NCBI RefSeq assembly: GCF_000817775.3
Contig: NZ_JTHE03000043.1
Coordinates: 1-48,805, forward strand
Direction of reading: 5' to 3'
From: Lyngbya confervoides BDU141951
GTDB lineage: Bacteria; Cyanobacteriota; Cyanobacteriia; Thermosynechococcales; Thermosynechococcaceae
DNA: 48,805 nt
Below, in pieces: positions 20,524-28,637 of the stretch. Every line of letters begins with the position of its first letter. Within the stretch, counting starts at the first letter, position 1. Both the position numbers and the translations under genes were made by a program. Below the pieces are notes generated by a model, which was given only the letters and a program-made list of their open reading frames with translations, made no database searches and was not told the DNA's origin.

Positions 20524-21507
20524 TTAAGCATTGGCAAAACCTGGAGCCAGCGTCTCCTCCGGTAAAAAGGGGAGGGCGGTGCCAAGGGCCAGGGTCTTAA
20601 GCAAGGGACGCTGGGCCGGGGAGAGTTGCTGCCGGGCAGCCAGGGTTTTGACCAAGCTGTGGATGTAATGGTGCAAGCTGTGGTCTTCCACGTGCTCATG
20701 GATTTCCCGAATATTCCGGCGAAATAGGCTGCGCTGTAGGGAAGCCCACAATCCCTGAGCAGGCCGTATCGGTGGTTTCCAGGTTTGGATAAGGGTATTG
20801 CCCACCTGCTCACTGTCGTGGAGCAGTATTTCTTGACCAAAATGGGCGTAGCCTCCCTGCCATCGGGTAAAGGGGGAGGTGGGAGGAAGATGGGGCACAA
20901 TATCGTCATCGTGAATCACCCGAATCAGGGGGCGATCGGCTAGATCCTGGGCTCCAGCGGGATCTGTGATTTTAGGCTGACCAAAGGTGACGCATTGCTC
21001 CACTGAAAACCCCTTTTCTGCGAGAAAAAGCATCAAAATGGCTGCGATCGCGCCCCCTAGACTGTGTCCGGTCAGGCGGATTTGATAGTTGGCGCGCAAA
21101 TGGGGCGCCAGGGCATGGAACACCTCCGTGGCAGCTTGGCGAAACCCTTGGTGCAAATCCACGTTTCCACAGGGATCGGCCAGGGCATGATTCTTCCCCA
21201 GGGGAGATCCGGGCCAAGGGCGATCGCGTTGAGGGGGACACTGACGCTGGGTGTAGCGTAAATTGAGCAGCCAATTGCGCAGGTTACTGGAACCGCGCAC
21301 GGCAATCCATTGACGGCGGTGCTCATCGTCCACTTCCAGAACCACATTCACTTCGGAGACCGGAACCTCCTGAATCAGGAGATGACGTTGTGGCCGATGC
21401 CAACCGAGCTGTGTAGACAAGGTCCAGCCGAGTTCAGAGAGGAAATAGGCACTCTGGGCCCGAAGAGCATAGTCGAGTAGATCCTGGTAGTGAATTTTGC
21501 GTTCCAT
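20524..21507 (-). CDS. Class 3 lipase-family protein
   Basis: A 327-residue alpha/beta hydrolase of the fungal-type (class 3) lipase family. The segment EHRRQWIAVRGSSNLRNWL precedes the lipase box GHSLGG with Ser149 as nucleophile; the second Asp is in RVIHDDDIVPHLPP, and the His is probably in HYIHSL at about 285. No signal peptide, so an intracellular esterase or galactolipase acting on membrane lipids is likely, though the substrate cannot be told. ATG 21507 has GGGG upstream. The C terminus (LPFLPEETLAPGFANA) is a short polar tail. It is the only gene on this strand between 17.9 and 23.4 kb. Confidence 0.85.
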   Translation of the reverse strand: MERKIHYQDLLDYALRAQSAYFLSELGWTLSTQLGWHRPQRHLLIQEVPVSEVNVVLEVDDEHRRQWIAVRGSSNLRNWLLNLRYTQRQCPPQRDRPWPGSPLGKNHALADPCGNVDLHQGFRQAATEVFHALAPHLRANYQIRLTGHSLGGAIAAILMLFLAEKGFSVEQCVTFGQPKITDPAGAQDLADRPLIRVIHDDDIVPHLPPTSPFTRWQGGYAHFGQEILLHDSEQVGNTLIQTWKPPIRPAQGLWASLQRSLFRRNIREIHEHVEDHSLHHYIHSLVKTLAARQQLSPAQRPLLKTLALGTALPFLPEETLAPGFANA

Positions 21508-22103
21508 GATGTCCCACCCCGTTTCATTGCTGTCTGGAAAGGAAAGGTCGCCTATAAGCGCCTATCAATGCCCATCTTCTAGTTTGCTCAAATCCCAAGG
21601 TAGCCACTATGACTGCGATCACGACGTTGCGGTTAACTGACCGCCGCAGGCCTCAGCGGGGGGATTGCTTCTAGGTGGGGTAGCACTTGTGATCAATTTC
21701 GAGGACATTGAACCGCCGTTTCTTAGTTTTGGCGGCTCATTTCTAGGGCGGCGGTGCCTTGCCTCTGTCCCTTGGCAGCGATCGCCCCTGAGGAGGATCG
21801 CAAATGTATGACGAAAACTACACAATTTAAACTGCAATCTCCGTGAATATACTGTTATCGAAGGTTATTGAAATTCACTACAGTAAGGTCATAGAACTGT
21901 CATACCCCCCGCAACAGTTCATCAATGTCCCCGAAATGGCAACTTGTTCCGAAAGGCCAAGGCGCAAACTAGCAGACCTAAGCAACAGTGGGGTATGGAT
22001 GCTGCTAATACCGAAGGGACTTTTCATCTTGTCACAACTGAATCGTCTAGGGCTTTGACCGAGGAAATCCTCTAGCATGGGAGTGTTCCTCCGCTGATTT
22101 CCC
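21508..22103. other. 596-base gene-poor stretch
   Basis: No full-size gene is visible between the lipase start and the DCC protein gene. A very short frame with a textbook ribosome-binding site (GAGGAGG then ATG at 21804, product MYDENYTI) ends after eight codons. A pair of small hairpins (CCGCC/GGCGG at about 21714-21735) and AT-rich sequence from 21800 suggest a transcribed leader or a small RNA. I cannot assign a known RNA family. Confidence 0.4.
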
Positions 22104-22577
22104 ATGCGCTCAACTCAGATTCCCCATCCTGGATCTCATCCTGCCGATCAAGTGAGTCAGGTCAGGCCTTCTCTCCCCTCTGGACATCGTCCGATCGTGT
22201 TTTTTGATGGGGAATGCGTGATGTGTAATGGGTTTGTGGACCTGATGTTACGCCTAGACCCTCAGGCTAAGATTTTGCTCGCGCCCCTTCAGGGCAAGAC
22301 GGCCCAACAGTATCTGCCGCCCCAGCCGTCCAACCAAAGAGAGTGGACCCTTTACTATCTCACCACCGAAGGATTATTTGATCGATCGGAGGCCGTACTG
22401 CGCATCTGCGGAGACCTGGATCACTGGATGCGGCTGTTCAGCGTTTTCCGAGTCATCCCTTTACCACTTCGAGATTCTCTCTACCGGTTTGTGGCCCAAC
22501 ATCGCTATGACTGGTTTGGAAAGCGCGATTCCTGTCGAAGGCCGACCCCGGAAGATCAGGCTCACTTTTTACCCTAG
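22104..22577 (+). CDS. DCC-family thiol-disulfide oxidoreductase (DUF393)
   Basis: A 157-residue protein with a polar N-terminal extension of about 30 residues. The signature IVFFDGECVMCNGFVDLMLR carries the D-x-x-C-x-x-C motif for which the family is named; RSEAVLRICGDLDHWM and the C-terminal segment PLPLRDSLYRFVAQHRY complete the domain. The thioredoxin-like fold is assumed to carry out thiol-disulfide exchange, with unknown partners. No membrane helix. ATG 22104 is the only plausible start. It sits alone on the plus strand ahead of the RNA-binding protein gene. Confidence 0.85.
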   Translation: MRSTQIPHPGSHPADQVSQVRPSLPSGHRPIVFFDGECVMCNGFVDLMLRLDPQAKILLAPLQGKTAQQYLPPQPSNQREWTLYYLTTEGLFDRSEAVLRICGDLDHWMRLFSVFRVIPLPLRDSLYRFVAQHRYDWFGKRDSCRRPTPEDQAHFLP

Positions 22578-22821
22578 GGAACTGAGGAGCGACTTAGAGG
22601 GGGGGTATTGATAGTGTATTTATGCGGACGCTCTGTTCAGAGGGTTAGAGATCTTGGGTGACAATGCGCTTCATTCTGTGCTAAGGTGTAAAACATTGTC
22701 GGTTATGTCTGAGATTTCTTTCGGTTGACTCATTTGATTTCTTGCCTTGCTTGGTTCAGTAGAATAAATTTGCCTCTCCGAAATCAGCTCGCCACAGTCT
22801 TAGCTATTTGGAGACTTTTTT

Positions 22822-23121
22822 ATGTCTATTTACGTTGGTAACTTGTCCTACGATGTGTCTCAAGACGATTTGAGACGTATCTTTGAAGATTACGGGTCTG
22901 TTGTTCGGGTTAGCCTACCCATGGATCGCGAACAAAACCGCCCTAGAGGCTTTGCCTTTGTTGATATGTCTGACAAGACAGAGGAAAGCGCAGCCATTGA
23001 AGCGTTAGATGAAGCGGAATGGATGGGTCGCACCCTGCGGGTAAACGAGGCCAAACCTCGTGAAGACAACTCCTCCAAAGCCTCCTGGAAAAACCCTCGT
23101 CAATTCTCCTTGAGTCGCTAG
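22822..23121 (+). CDS. RRM RNA-binding protein (cyanobacterial Rbp type)
   Basis: A 99-residue protein that is almost only an RNA recognition motif. RNP2 is MSIYVGNLSYDV (residues 1-12) and RNP1 is PRGFAFVDMSD (about 42-52); a short C-terminal tail rich in Ser, Lys and Asn follows. Cyanobacterial Rbp proteins bind single-stranded RNA, and many are induced by cold. TTTGGAG precedes ATG 22822. The 244-base AT-rich region upstream probably holds the promoter and a long leader. A strong hairpin terminator lies 98 bases after the stop. Confidence 0.93.
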   Translation: MSIYVGNLSYDVSQDDLRRIFEDYGSVVRVSLPMDREQNRPRGFAFVDMSDKTEESAAIEALDEAEWMGRTLRVNEAKPREDNSSKASWKNPRQFSLSR

Positions 23122-23219
23122 TTTGGGGGATCGCCGGATTAGAACCAAGCTTTTGTAATCCTGCATCTTTCCCGCATTGACTGGAGTCACCTGCTCCTAT
23201 TGCATTGATTTTGATGCAA

Positions 23220-23263
23220 CCCAACCCCGCAAAGTCCTTCTACTTTGCGGGGTTGGGCTTTTT
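23220..23263 (+). terminator. Strong rho-independent terminator after the RRM gene
   Basis: A 16-base perfect stem (CCCAACCCCGCAAAGT with ACTTTGCGGGGTTGGG), a six-base loop and a CTTTTT tract. The remainder of 23264-23406 contains no other feature. Confidence 0.95.
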
Positions 23264-23406
23264 ACAGTCCAGACCCAGATCGCGATTCAGGCGATAGCCC
23301 ACCGCACTCTCAACAGAATCCGTGCTGGAGCAGAACCTTGCTGGCGTTCATACCAGTATCCGCTTAACGGGAAATCCGCTCCCCTCCCGGCAATGCCCTA
23401 GAGATT

Positions 23407-23616
23407 CTATCCCACAGAAGAAAGTCCTGAAATCATCACGTGATCCAGGGAAACGCCCACCTCCAGGGCCACCGACTCCAGAGCCGTCGCGATCGCCATC
23501 AGGGGGGCTGAGGTTAGCGTATATCCCTGATTTTGGAGTATGACCGTGGCCTTGCGACGAATGAAGACCTTAGTCTCTGGAGCAACCTCGGTAGAAAAGT
23601 TCAGGATATAGTGCAT
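23407..23616 (-). CDS. Small hypothetical protein, 69 aa
   Basis: The frame begins at ATG 23616 and codes MHYILNFSTEVAPETKVFIR, then RKATVILQNQGYTLTSAP, ending in a helical segment (ATALESVALEVGVSLDHVMI, SGLSSVG). Strand-helix composition and coding-like third positions suggest a real gene. There is no strong ribosome-binding site, no signal peptide and no recognised family. It stands alone on the minus strand between the RRM terminator and the CBS-CP12 gene, so it may be expressed from a promoter in 23617-23838. Confidence 0.5.
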   Translation of the reverse strand: MHYILNFSTEVAPETKVFIRRKATVILQNQGYTLTSAPLMAIATALESVALEVGVSLDHVMISGLSSVG

Positions 23617-23838
23617 GGTAAATCAGGCGCAATTCCGTTCACTGCAAGAGCTGTCACACTCAGCTCCCCAAGTAACATTTACTCGTTTGACTATACACAC
23701 CACTCAGGTCCTATTCGGGGGCGCATCATCGCACCAAGGAAAAATCCAAACCCGCTTGAACAGATAGAACCGTGACTAGGATACCCAAACTTGGATAATT
23801 TTGATCAAGCGTCTGTCAGGCCGCGCTTCCTGAGGGGG

Positions 23839-24462
23839 CTAACCACTGCACCAGGCATCATACTCCTTCGTCGCGATGGCATCGGGAAAGTCATCACAAT
23901 AGAGATCAAAGGCCGTGCGCTCTAAGCGTTCCAGACGCAGGTAAGCCACCTCTGCCTGCAGCTCTTCAACCGCCTTCCAAGCCTCTGCACATAAATTGGA
24001 ACCATGTCCAGTTTGGGAACAGGTGGCCCTTGCCTGGTCAATGGCCACCTCCAAGGCATCATCGAGCTGCATTTTAGTATGGGTGAATCGATGGCTATAT
24101 TCCAGTAAATCTGCGTAGGAAATGATTCCCAGAAGCTCTTGTTGAATCACCGGAGCCTGACGCACCTGGCTATTCACCAGCAGTCTGGCCACGTAGTCCA
24201 GCCCTAAATCGGGATTGATAGTTATGCAGGGTTTGGTCATGATCTCCAAAACGCGAATGGCCTCGGGACTTCGACCGCGGTTAATCACCTTAGAGACAAT
24301 ATCGGTATCGGTGAGAATGCCGTAAGCATCCTGGGGATGACGCCGATTTACCACCAGTGCCTGTAATCCCTCCTCCCGCATCAGGTCAATAGCCTCTTGA
24401 ACAGTGGCAGCACTGCGGATAGTCATCACATTGGGATTCATAATGTCTGATGCGCGAAGCAT
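23839..24462 (-). CDS. CBS-CP12 fusion protein
   Basis: A 207-residue fusion. Residues 1-125 are a pair of CBS domains (ASDIMNPNVMTIRSAATV, GILTDTDIVSKVI, EIMTKPCITINPDLGLDYV, GIISYADLLEY), which bind adenosine nucleotides. Residues 133-207 are a CP12 domain: Cys148 and Cys158 with the usual spacing, CAEAWKAVEELQAE, and the C-terminal YCDDFPDA segment. CP12 is a redox-controlled scaffold that inhibits phosphoribulokinase and GAPDH in the dark. The second C-terminal cysteine is not at its usual place: the motif C-x8-C is lost and Cys205 lies 16 residues after Cys189. A carbon-metabolism switch that senses both redox and adenylates is the likely role. Upstream on the same strand, 31 bases away, lies the helical-repeat gene. 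Confidence 0.9.
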   Translation of the reverse strand: MLRASDIMNPNVMTIRSAATVQEAIDLMREEGLQALVVNRRHPQDAYGILTDTDIVSKVINRGRSPEAIRVLEIMTKPCITINPDLGLDYVARLLVNSQVRQAPVIQQELLGIISYADLLEYSHRFTHTKMQLDDALEVAIDQARATCSQTGHGSNLCAEAWKAVEELQAEVAYLRLERLERTAFDLYCDDFPDAIATKEYDAWCSG

Positions 24463-24493
24463 AGGGCCTTACCATGACTCAACTGCCGAGGGT

Positions 24494-25411
24494 TTAAGAA
24501 CTTGATCCATTGATAGCACAGGCGAGTTGGCTGCCTGAGCCGTTCAGGCAAACTGGCCAGTCGTATTCTTCCTTTGCATCGGGCGAGGCGGCTTTTGACA
24601 CCGTCCAACCCCACTGATCTCCGACGCTTCCCCAGCGGTGAAAGCGCCAGCCGCCGCAATCAAAGGTGAGGAGATCTCCTCTCACTGGGGGAAAGCTGCC
24701 CATTAAGGCTTCGATTTGTGCGGAGGTCAAAACCCATTGACAGGCCTGAGCGCGCTCAAGGATTTCCAGATATGCAAACTGATCCCACAAAGATACTGGC
24801 GTTCGCGCTTCCATGAATTGGGGAGCAGGATCGGCGGCGGTGCAGGGCAGATCTTCTCCAAGGGACTGATCTGGCAAGGGGGAATGGGATTCTGAGGCAG
24901 TTGTCCTGACATCGCTGGCAGTACAGTGAAAGGGAAAATCGTGGTCCCGGAACCAGCGCCGACTCAGGTTCTCGGAAAGAGCCCAAAGGCGCTCGGCTAA
25001 CGGCAGTTGGTCTGAATCAGCAAGCTGTTGCGCCCTTTGCTGCATACGGTTCACTAAGCCAGGATTGAGCAAGTGCCGATGAGCCTCCAGCAGATCCAGA
25101 GGATCCTCGGGGGCTGCGCGTAACACCGTGTCGATGAGCCGGTCGTAGGGCGCAGGATCCTCTGGGCGGCATCCAGTGGCCTCATCGCAAATTAACAGAT
25201 GATAAAGCTGCCGCGCTAAGTTATGCAGATAAATCCCCTCCGGGTGATCTCCTTGGCGCAAGCGCTGCTGAGCGGTCTGTTCCAGAAGCTGTATCAGGTA
25301 AAAATCAATCAAATCTTCATGCTTTCTTAATACAGTCCATTCTTCTCCCTTGGGCGCCTTTGAAAGATGCTGAATTAACTTTAAATACGACTTCAACCGC
25401 TTTTGGGCCAT
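24494..25411 (-). CDS. Helical-repeat protein of unknown function
   Basis: A 305-residue protein with an N-terminal duplication. Unit one (about 8-72) and unit two (about 92-150) share L-I-x-x-L-x-x-A-P-x-x-x-x-x-x-L-x-x-H-x-x-L-x-x-x, a pattern I associate with helical regions at the start of cyanobacterial TPR/CHAT-type proteins. Residues 155-205 are a low-complexity Ser/Asp/Pro linker. A C-terminal domain at about 208-280 (YLEILERAQACQWVLTSAQI, DLLTFDCGGWRFHRWGSV, WGWTVSK) looks like a small globular domain with aromatic core. No enzyme motif. ATG 25411 has GGAGG at good spacing. It lies upstream of CBS-CP12 with 31 bases between, so the two may share a transcript. Confidence 0.65.
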   Translation of the reverse strand: MAQKRLKSYLKLIQHLSKAPKGEEWTVLRKHEDLIDFYLIQLLEQTAQQRLRQGDHPEGIYLHNLARQLYHLLICDEATGCRPEDPAPYDRLIDTVLRAAPEDPLDLLEAHRHLLNPGLVNRMQQRAQQLADSDQLPLAERLWALSENLSRRWFRDHDFPFHCTASDVRTTASESHSPLPDQSLGEDLPCTAADPAPQFMEARTPVSLWDQFAYLEILERAQACQWVLTSAQIEALMGSFPPVRGDLLTFDCGGWRFHRWGSVGDQWGWTVSKAASPDAKEEYDWPVCLNGSGSQLACAINGSSS

Positions 25412-25594
25412 ATTTATCCTCCCATCGCCTCCGGTCTTGCCGGGGCGTCATAGCTTTACTCTAAGTCTTGAGTTTGAGGAAGTTGTGAAGTGCCTGAGAC
25501 CTCGTGGTTTCAGCAGGATGTAACGAACTTTTATGGCGAGGGCTTCACAGGGGAAATAAAAGACTAGGGTAGGGATAAGTGCTAGGACAGGCCT

Positions 25595-28291
25595 ATGAAA
25601 ATTCTGGTAGTTGAGGATGATGACCTGGTGGCAAAAACGCTGCTGACCATCCTTGAGGTGCATCGTTATGCGGTAGAGATTGCGAAGGATGGGCAATCGG
25701 CCCTGGATCTTTTGGCCGTTTTTGAATACGACCTGGTGATTCTAGATATTTCCCTACCGAAGCTCAGTGGCCTGGAGGTCTGTAAGCAGGTGCGGACCCA
25801 GGGGCTCTCGATGCCTATCATGATGCTCACCGCCCGCGATAGCAGCAAGGCAAAAGCGGCAGGCTTGGACGCTGGCGCGGATGATTACGTGGTGAAACCC
25901 TTTGATCCCAGTGAACTGGTGGCGCGTGTCCGAGCCTTACTGCGGCGCACCAGTTCTGGCACTGAGCCTACCCTGGCTTGGGGAAAGGTGACCCTTGATC
26001 CTAAAAGCTGCGAAGTGCACTACGACGCTCAGCCCATTGCTCTGACACCAAAGGAATATGCCCTCCTGGAGCTATTTCTGCGCCACAATCGCCGCGTGTT
26101 TAGTTGCGGCATGATTCTAGAACATCTGTGGTCCCACGGTGAAACCCCTGGGGAGGAAGCCGTTAGAACCCATATTAAGGGGCTGCGCCATAAACTCAAG
26201 GCCGCGGGTGCGGCCTCGGACTTCATTGCCACGGTATATGGGATTGGATACCGTCTCAATCCTAGCCTGGAGACTCAAGATGGCCTACCAGACGGCCCCC
26301 CCCTAACGGATTCGACTCCGGCAACGGGAATGGATCATTGGGGCGATGTTTCGCTCCGGGGCAAGCTCCAGGCCGTCTGGGAACAGTCCCAGGTCAATAT
26401 TTCCCATCAAATTGAACTGATTCAGGTGGCCATCACCAAGGCTCGTCAAAACGCGCTCTCCCACGAAAGTTGTGAAACGGCGGTGCGCAATGCCCACTCG
26501 CTGGCGGGCTCCCTGGGCACCTTTGGGTTGACCCAGGCATCGGAACTGGCCCAGCAGTTAGAGCAGCGCTTGCGGCAGCCCCCTCCTCTGAAGCCCTCTG
26601 AACTATCGGAATTATCCCAGGGGGTACAGCAACTCAAGGATCTTGTGGCACAGCGATCGCCGCAGTTCCCCAAGATGCACCAGTCTCAGCACCCTATTCT
26701 AGAGAGGACTCCTCAGCTTTCGGAGGGAAAAATCTTAGCCGTGGACGATGACCCCAGCATTCTCGCCTTGCTTCAGGTGATTCTCTCTCCCTGGGGACTG
26801 GAAGTAACCACACTATGCGATCCCAAGCAATTCTGGCAGAGCTTAGAAACGGTCCGACCCGATCTGCTGATCCTCGATATTCAAATGCCGGACATTACCG
26901 GTTTGGAACTTTGTCAAGCCGTTCGCAGGAGTGCCGTCTGGTCCCGATTACCGATTCTTTTTCTAACCTTTCACCGGGATGAGAGCGCTCTGAATCAGGT
27001 GTTTTGCGCGGGGGGAGACGATTTTGTTTCCAAGCCCATTGTGGGGCCAGAACTCGTGACTCGCATTCTCAATCGTCTGGAGCGATCCAATACCTTGCGG
27101 GGACAGATCAGTCTGTCACAGAGCCCATTGACAAAGCAACAGTCCCCCATTCCTGCCAAGGACGCTGCCCCCAGCCAAAACCCAGAGGGGCAATCCCTTC
27201 CCCCGGACAATCGAGAAATCATGAGCTTGGGGGCGGAGCAACTGTTTAAAATTCTGGACATTGCCGAAGATGCAATTCTTGGGATTAATAGCCAGCAAAA
27301 CATTATTTTCTTCAATCAAGGCGCGTCCCACATCTTTGGATTTGAACCGGCTGAAATTTTGGGTAAGCCATTGGATTGGATCATTCCTGATCGCTGGGTT
27401 CAAAGACATCAACATCATGTGCGAGCCTTTGCCCAGACCCGCCAACAAACTAAGCCCATGGCCGATCGTCAGGAAATCTATGGCAAGCGTCGGGACGGAA
27501 GCGAGTTTCCGGCCGAAGCATCCATCGCCAAGATACCCAGCGAGGCTGGCATCATTTTTACAGTGATTTTGCGAGATATCAGTGAACGCAAACGGGATGA
27601 ACAGCTTAAAGATGAGTTCATTTCTACCGTAAGCCATGAACTGAGAACTCCGCTAACGGCTATTCATGGATCGCTGAAAACCCTGGCCCAGGGTTTGATA
27701 TCCCAGGATCCTCAGCAATCTCAAGATCTGCTTTCCATTGCGGTGAATAGTACCGACCGCATGGTGCGGCTGGTCAACGATATTTTAGATGTCGAGCGCA
27801 TTGATACTGGCAAGATTCCCATGGATCGTCACCTTTGGGAGTTACGAAAACTGGTGGACCGCGCCATTCAAGAGGTCCAATTCCTGGCAGAGAAGGCCCA
27901 GGTGCAGATGGAGGTGGAGATCACATCCATGCAGGTTGAGGTGGATGGCGATCGCTTTGTTCAGGCCCTGACAAACCTGCTCAGTAATGCCATTCGATTT
28001 TCCGATCCCCAGCAAACGGTGACCCTGCGCTTAACCCAGCAGGACCAGCATCTACTCTGTGAAGTGCGCGATCAAGGTCGGGGAATCCCAAAAGATAAAC
28101 TTGCACAAATCTTTGAACGATTTCGGCCCGTGGACTCCTCCGATGTCCGCGATCGCCAAGGCACAGGCCTAGGATTGGCCATTTGCCGCAGCATTATTCA
28201 TCAGCATGGCGGAAAAATCTGGGTCCAAAGTCAGTTGGGCCAGGGCAGTCAATTCTTCTTTTTGCTACCCTGTAGAGCTAAAACACAATGA
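25595..28291 (+). CDS. Hybrid phosphorelay protein: REC-wHTH-HPt-REC-PAS-histidine kinase
   Basis: An 898-residue protein that holds almost a whole phosphorelay. Residues 1-115 are a receiver (ILVVEDDD, phospho-Asp51, switch Lys101). Residues 125-222 are an OmpR-type winged helix DNA-binding domain (ALTPKEYALLELFL, VRTHIKGLRHKL, VYGIGYRL). Residues 250-355 are an HPt domain (AHSLAGSLGTFGL, His301). Residues 378-495 are a second receiver (Asp428, Lys480). Residues 545-665 are a PAS/PAC domain. From 668 comes the HisKA domain (phospho-His681 in SHELRTPL) and HATPase with N, G1 (DQGRGIP) and G2 (GTGLGLAI) boxes. No membrane helix, so the signal is intracellular. It diverges from the helical-repeat gene. 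Its target genes are unknown. Architectures of this kind occur in cyanobacteria. Confidence 0.92.
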   Translation: MKILVVEDDDLVAKTLLTILEVHRYAVEIAKDGQSALDLLAVFEYDLVILDISLPKLSGLEVCKQVRTQGLSMPIMMLTARDSSKAKAAGLDAGADDYVVKPFDPSELVARVRALLRRTSSGTEPTLAWGKVTLDPKSCEVHYDAQPIALTPKEYALLELFLRHNRRVFSCGMILEHLWSHGETPGEEAVRTHIKGLRHKLKAAGAASDFIATVYGIGYRLNPSLETQDGLPDGPPLTDSTPATGMDHWGDVSLRGKLQAVWEQSQVNISHQIELIQVAITKARQNALSHESCETAVRNAHSLAGSLGTFGLTQASELAQQLEQRLRQPPPLKPSELSELSQGVQQLKDLVAQRSPQFPKMHQSQHPILERTPQLSEGKILAVDDDPSILALLQVILSPWGLEVTTLCDPKQFWQSLETVRPDLLILDIQMPDITGLELCQAVRRSAVWSRLPILFLTFHRDESALNQVFCAGGDDFVSKPIVGPELVTRILNRLERSNTLRGQISLSQSPLTKQQSPIPAKDAAPSQNPEGQSLPPDNREIMSLGAEQLFKILDIAEDAILGINSQQNIIFFNQGASHIFGFEPAEILGKPLDWIIPDRWVQRHQHHVRAFAQTRQQTKPMADRQEIYGKRRDGSEFPAEASIAKIPSEAGIIFTVILRDISERKRDEQLKDEFISTVSHELRTPLTAIHGSLKTLAQGLISQDPQQSQDLLSIAVNSTDRMVRLVNDILDVERIDTGKIPMDRHLWELRKLVDRAIQEVQFLAEKAQVQMEVEITSMQVEVDGDRFVQALTNLLSNAIRFSDPQQTVTLRLTQQDQHLLCEVRDQGRGIPKDKLAQIFERFRPVDSSDVRDRQGTGLGLAICRSIIHQHGGKIWVQSQLGQGSQFFFLLPCRAKTQ

Positions 28292-28446
28292 GAATAGCAT
28301 CCCTCGTATTCAAACTTGATGTAGAGCTTGGGTTACTGCGTTGAAATGGAGCCTTTTGGATAAGCTACTCGCCAACTCAACCAAGAGCGTTACTCCCTTT
28401 TTTCCACTTTAAGCTCTCTCAAGGAACAACTTGGATGCTATTCTCA
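28289..28446. repeat. 158-base element bounded by 14-bp perfect inverted repeats
   Basis: TGAGAATAGCATCC at 28289-28302 is exactly reversed and complemented at 28433-28446 (GGATGCTATTCTCA). The left copy includes the stop codon of the phosphorelay gene. Short inner complementarities (AGAGCTT near 28325, AAGCTCT near 28412) suggest a partly double-stranded RNA or a MITE-like element. No clear target-site duplication flanks it. The rest of the gap (28447-28637) is AT-rich and shows no gene. Confidence 0.7.
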
Positions 28447-28637
28447 TGAATCGAGACAGATTGTTCGCTGAACAGCTTTTTTACCTCTTTACTAATGGAA
28501 CATTGGCTGTTTAATCTGCCAGGGAAGCTATAAGCTTCAATTACTAATATAGATCGATTTAGAAATATGGAAAGTCTATTTCATGAAAGTTTTTTGTCTT
28601 ACAAGTAACGACTTGCGGTGATGTAAAGATAAATGTC

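Noticed and set aside
21843-22105. Small frames on both strands in the gap before the DCC gene
   Set aside because: Neither has a ribosome-binding site or protein-like composition; the AT-rich region alone explains them.
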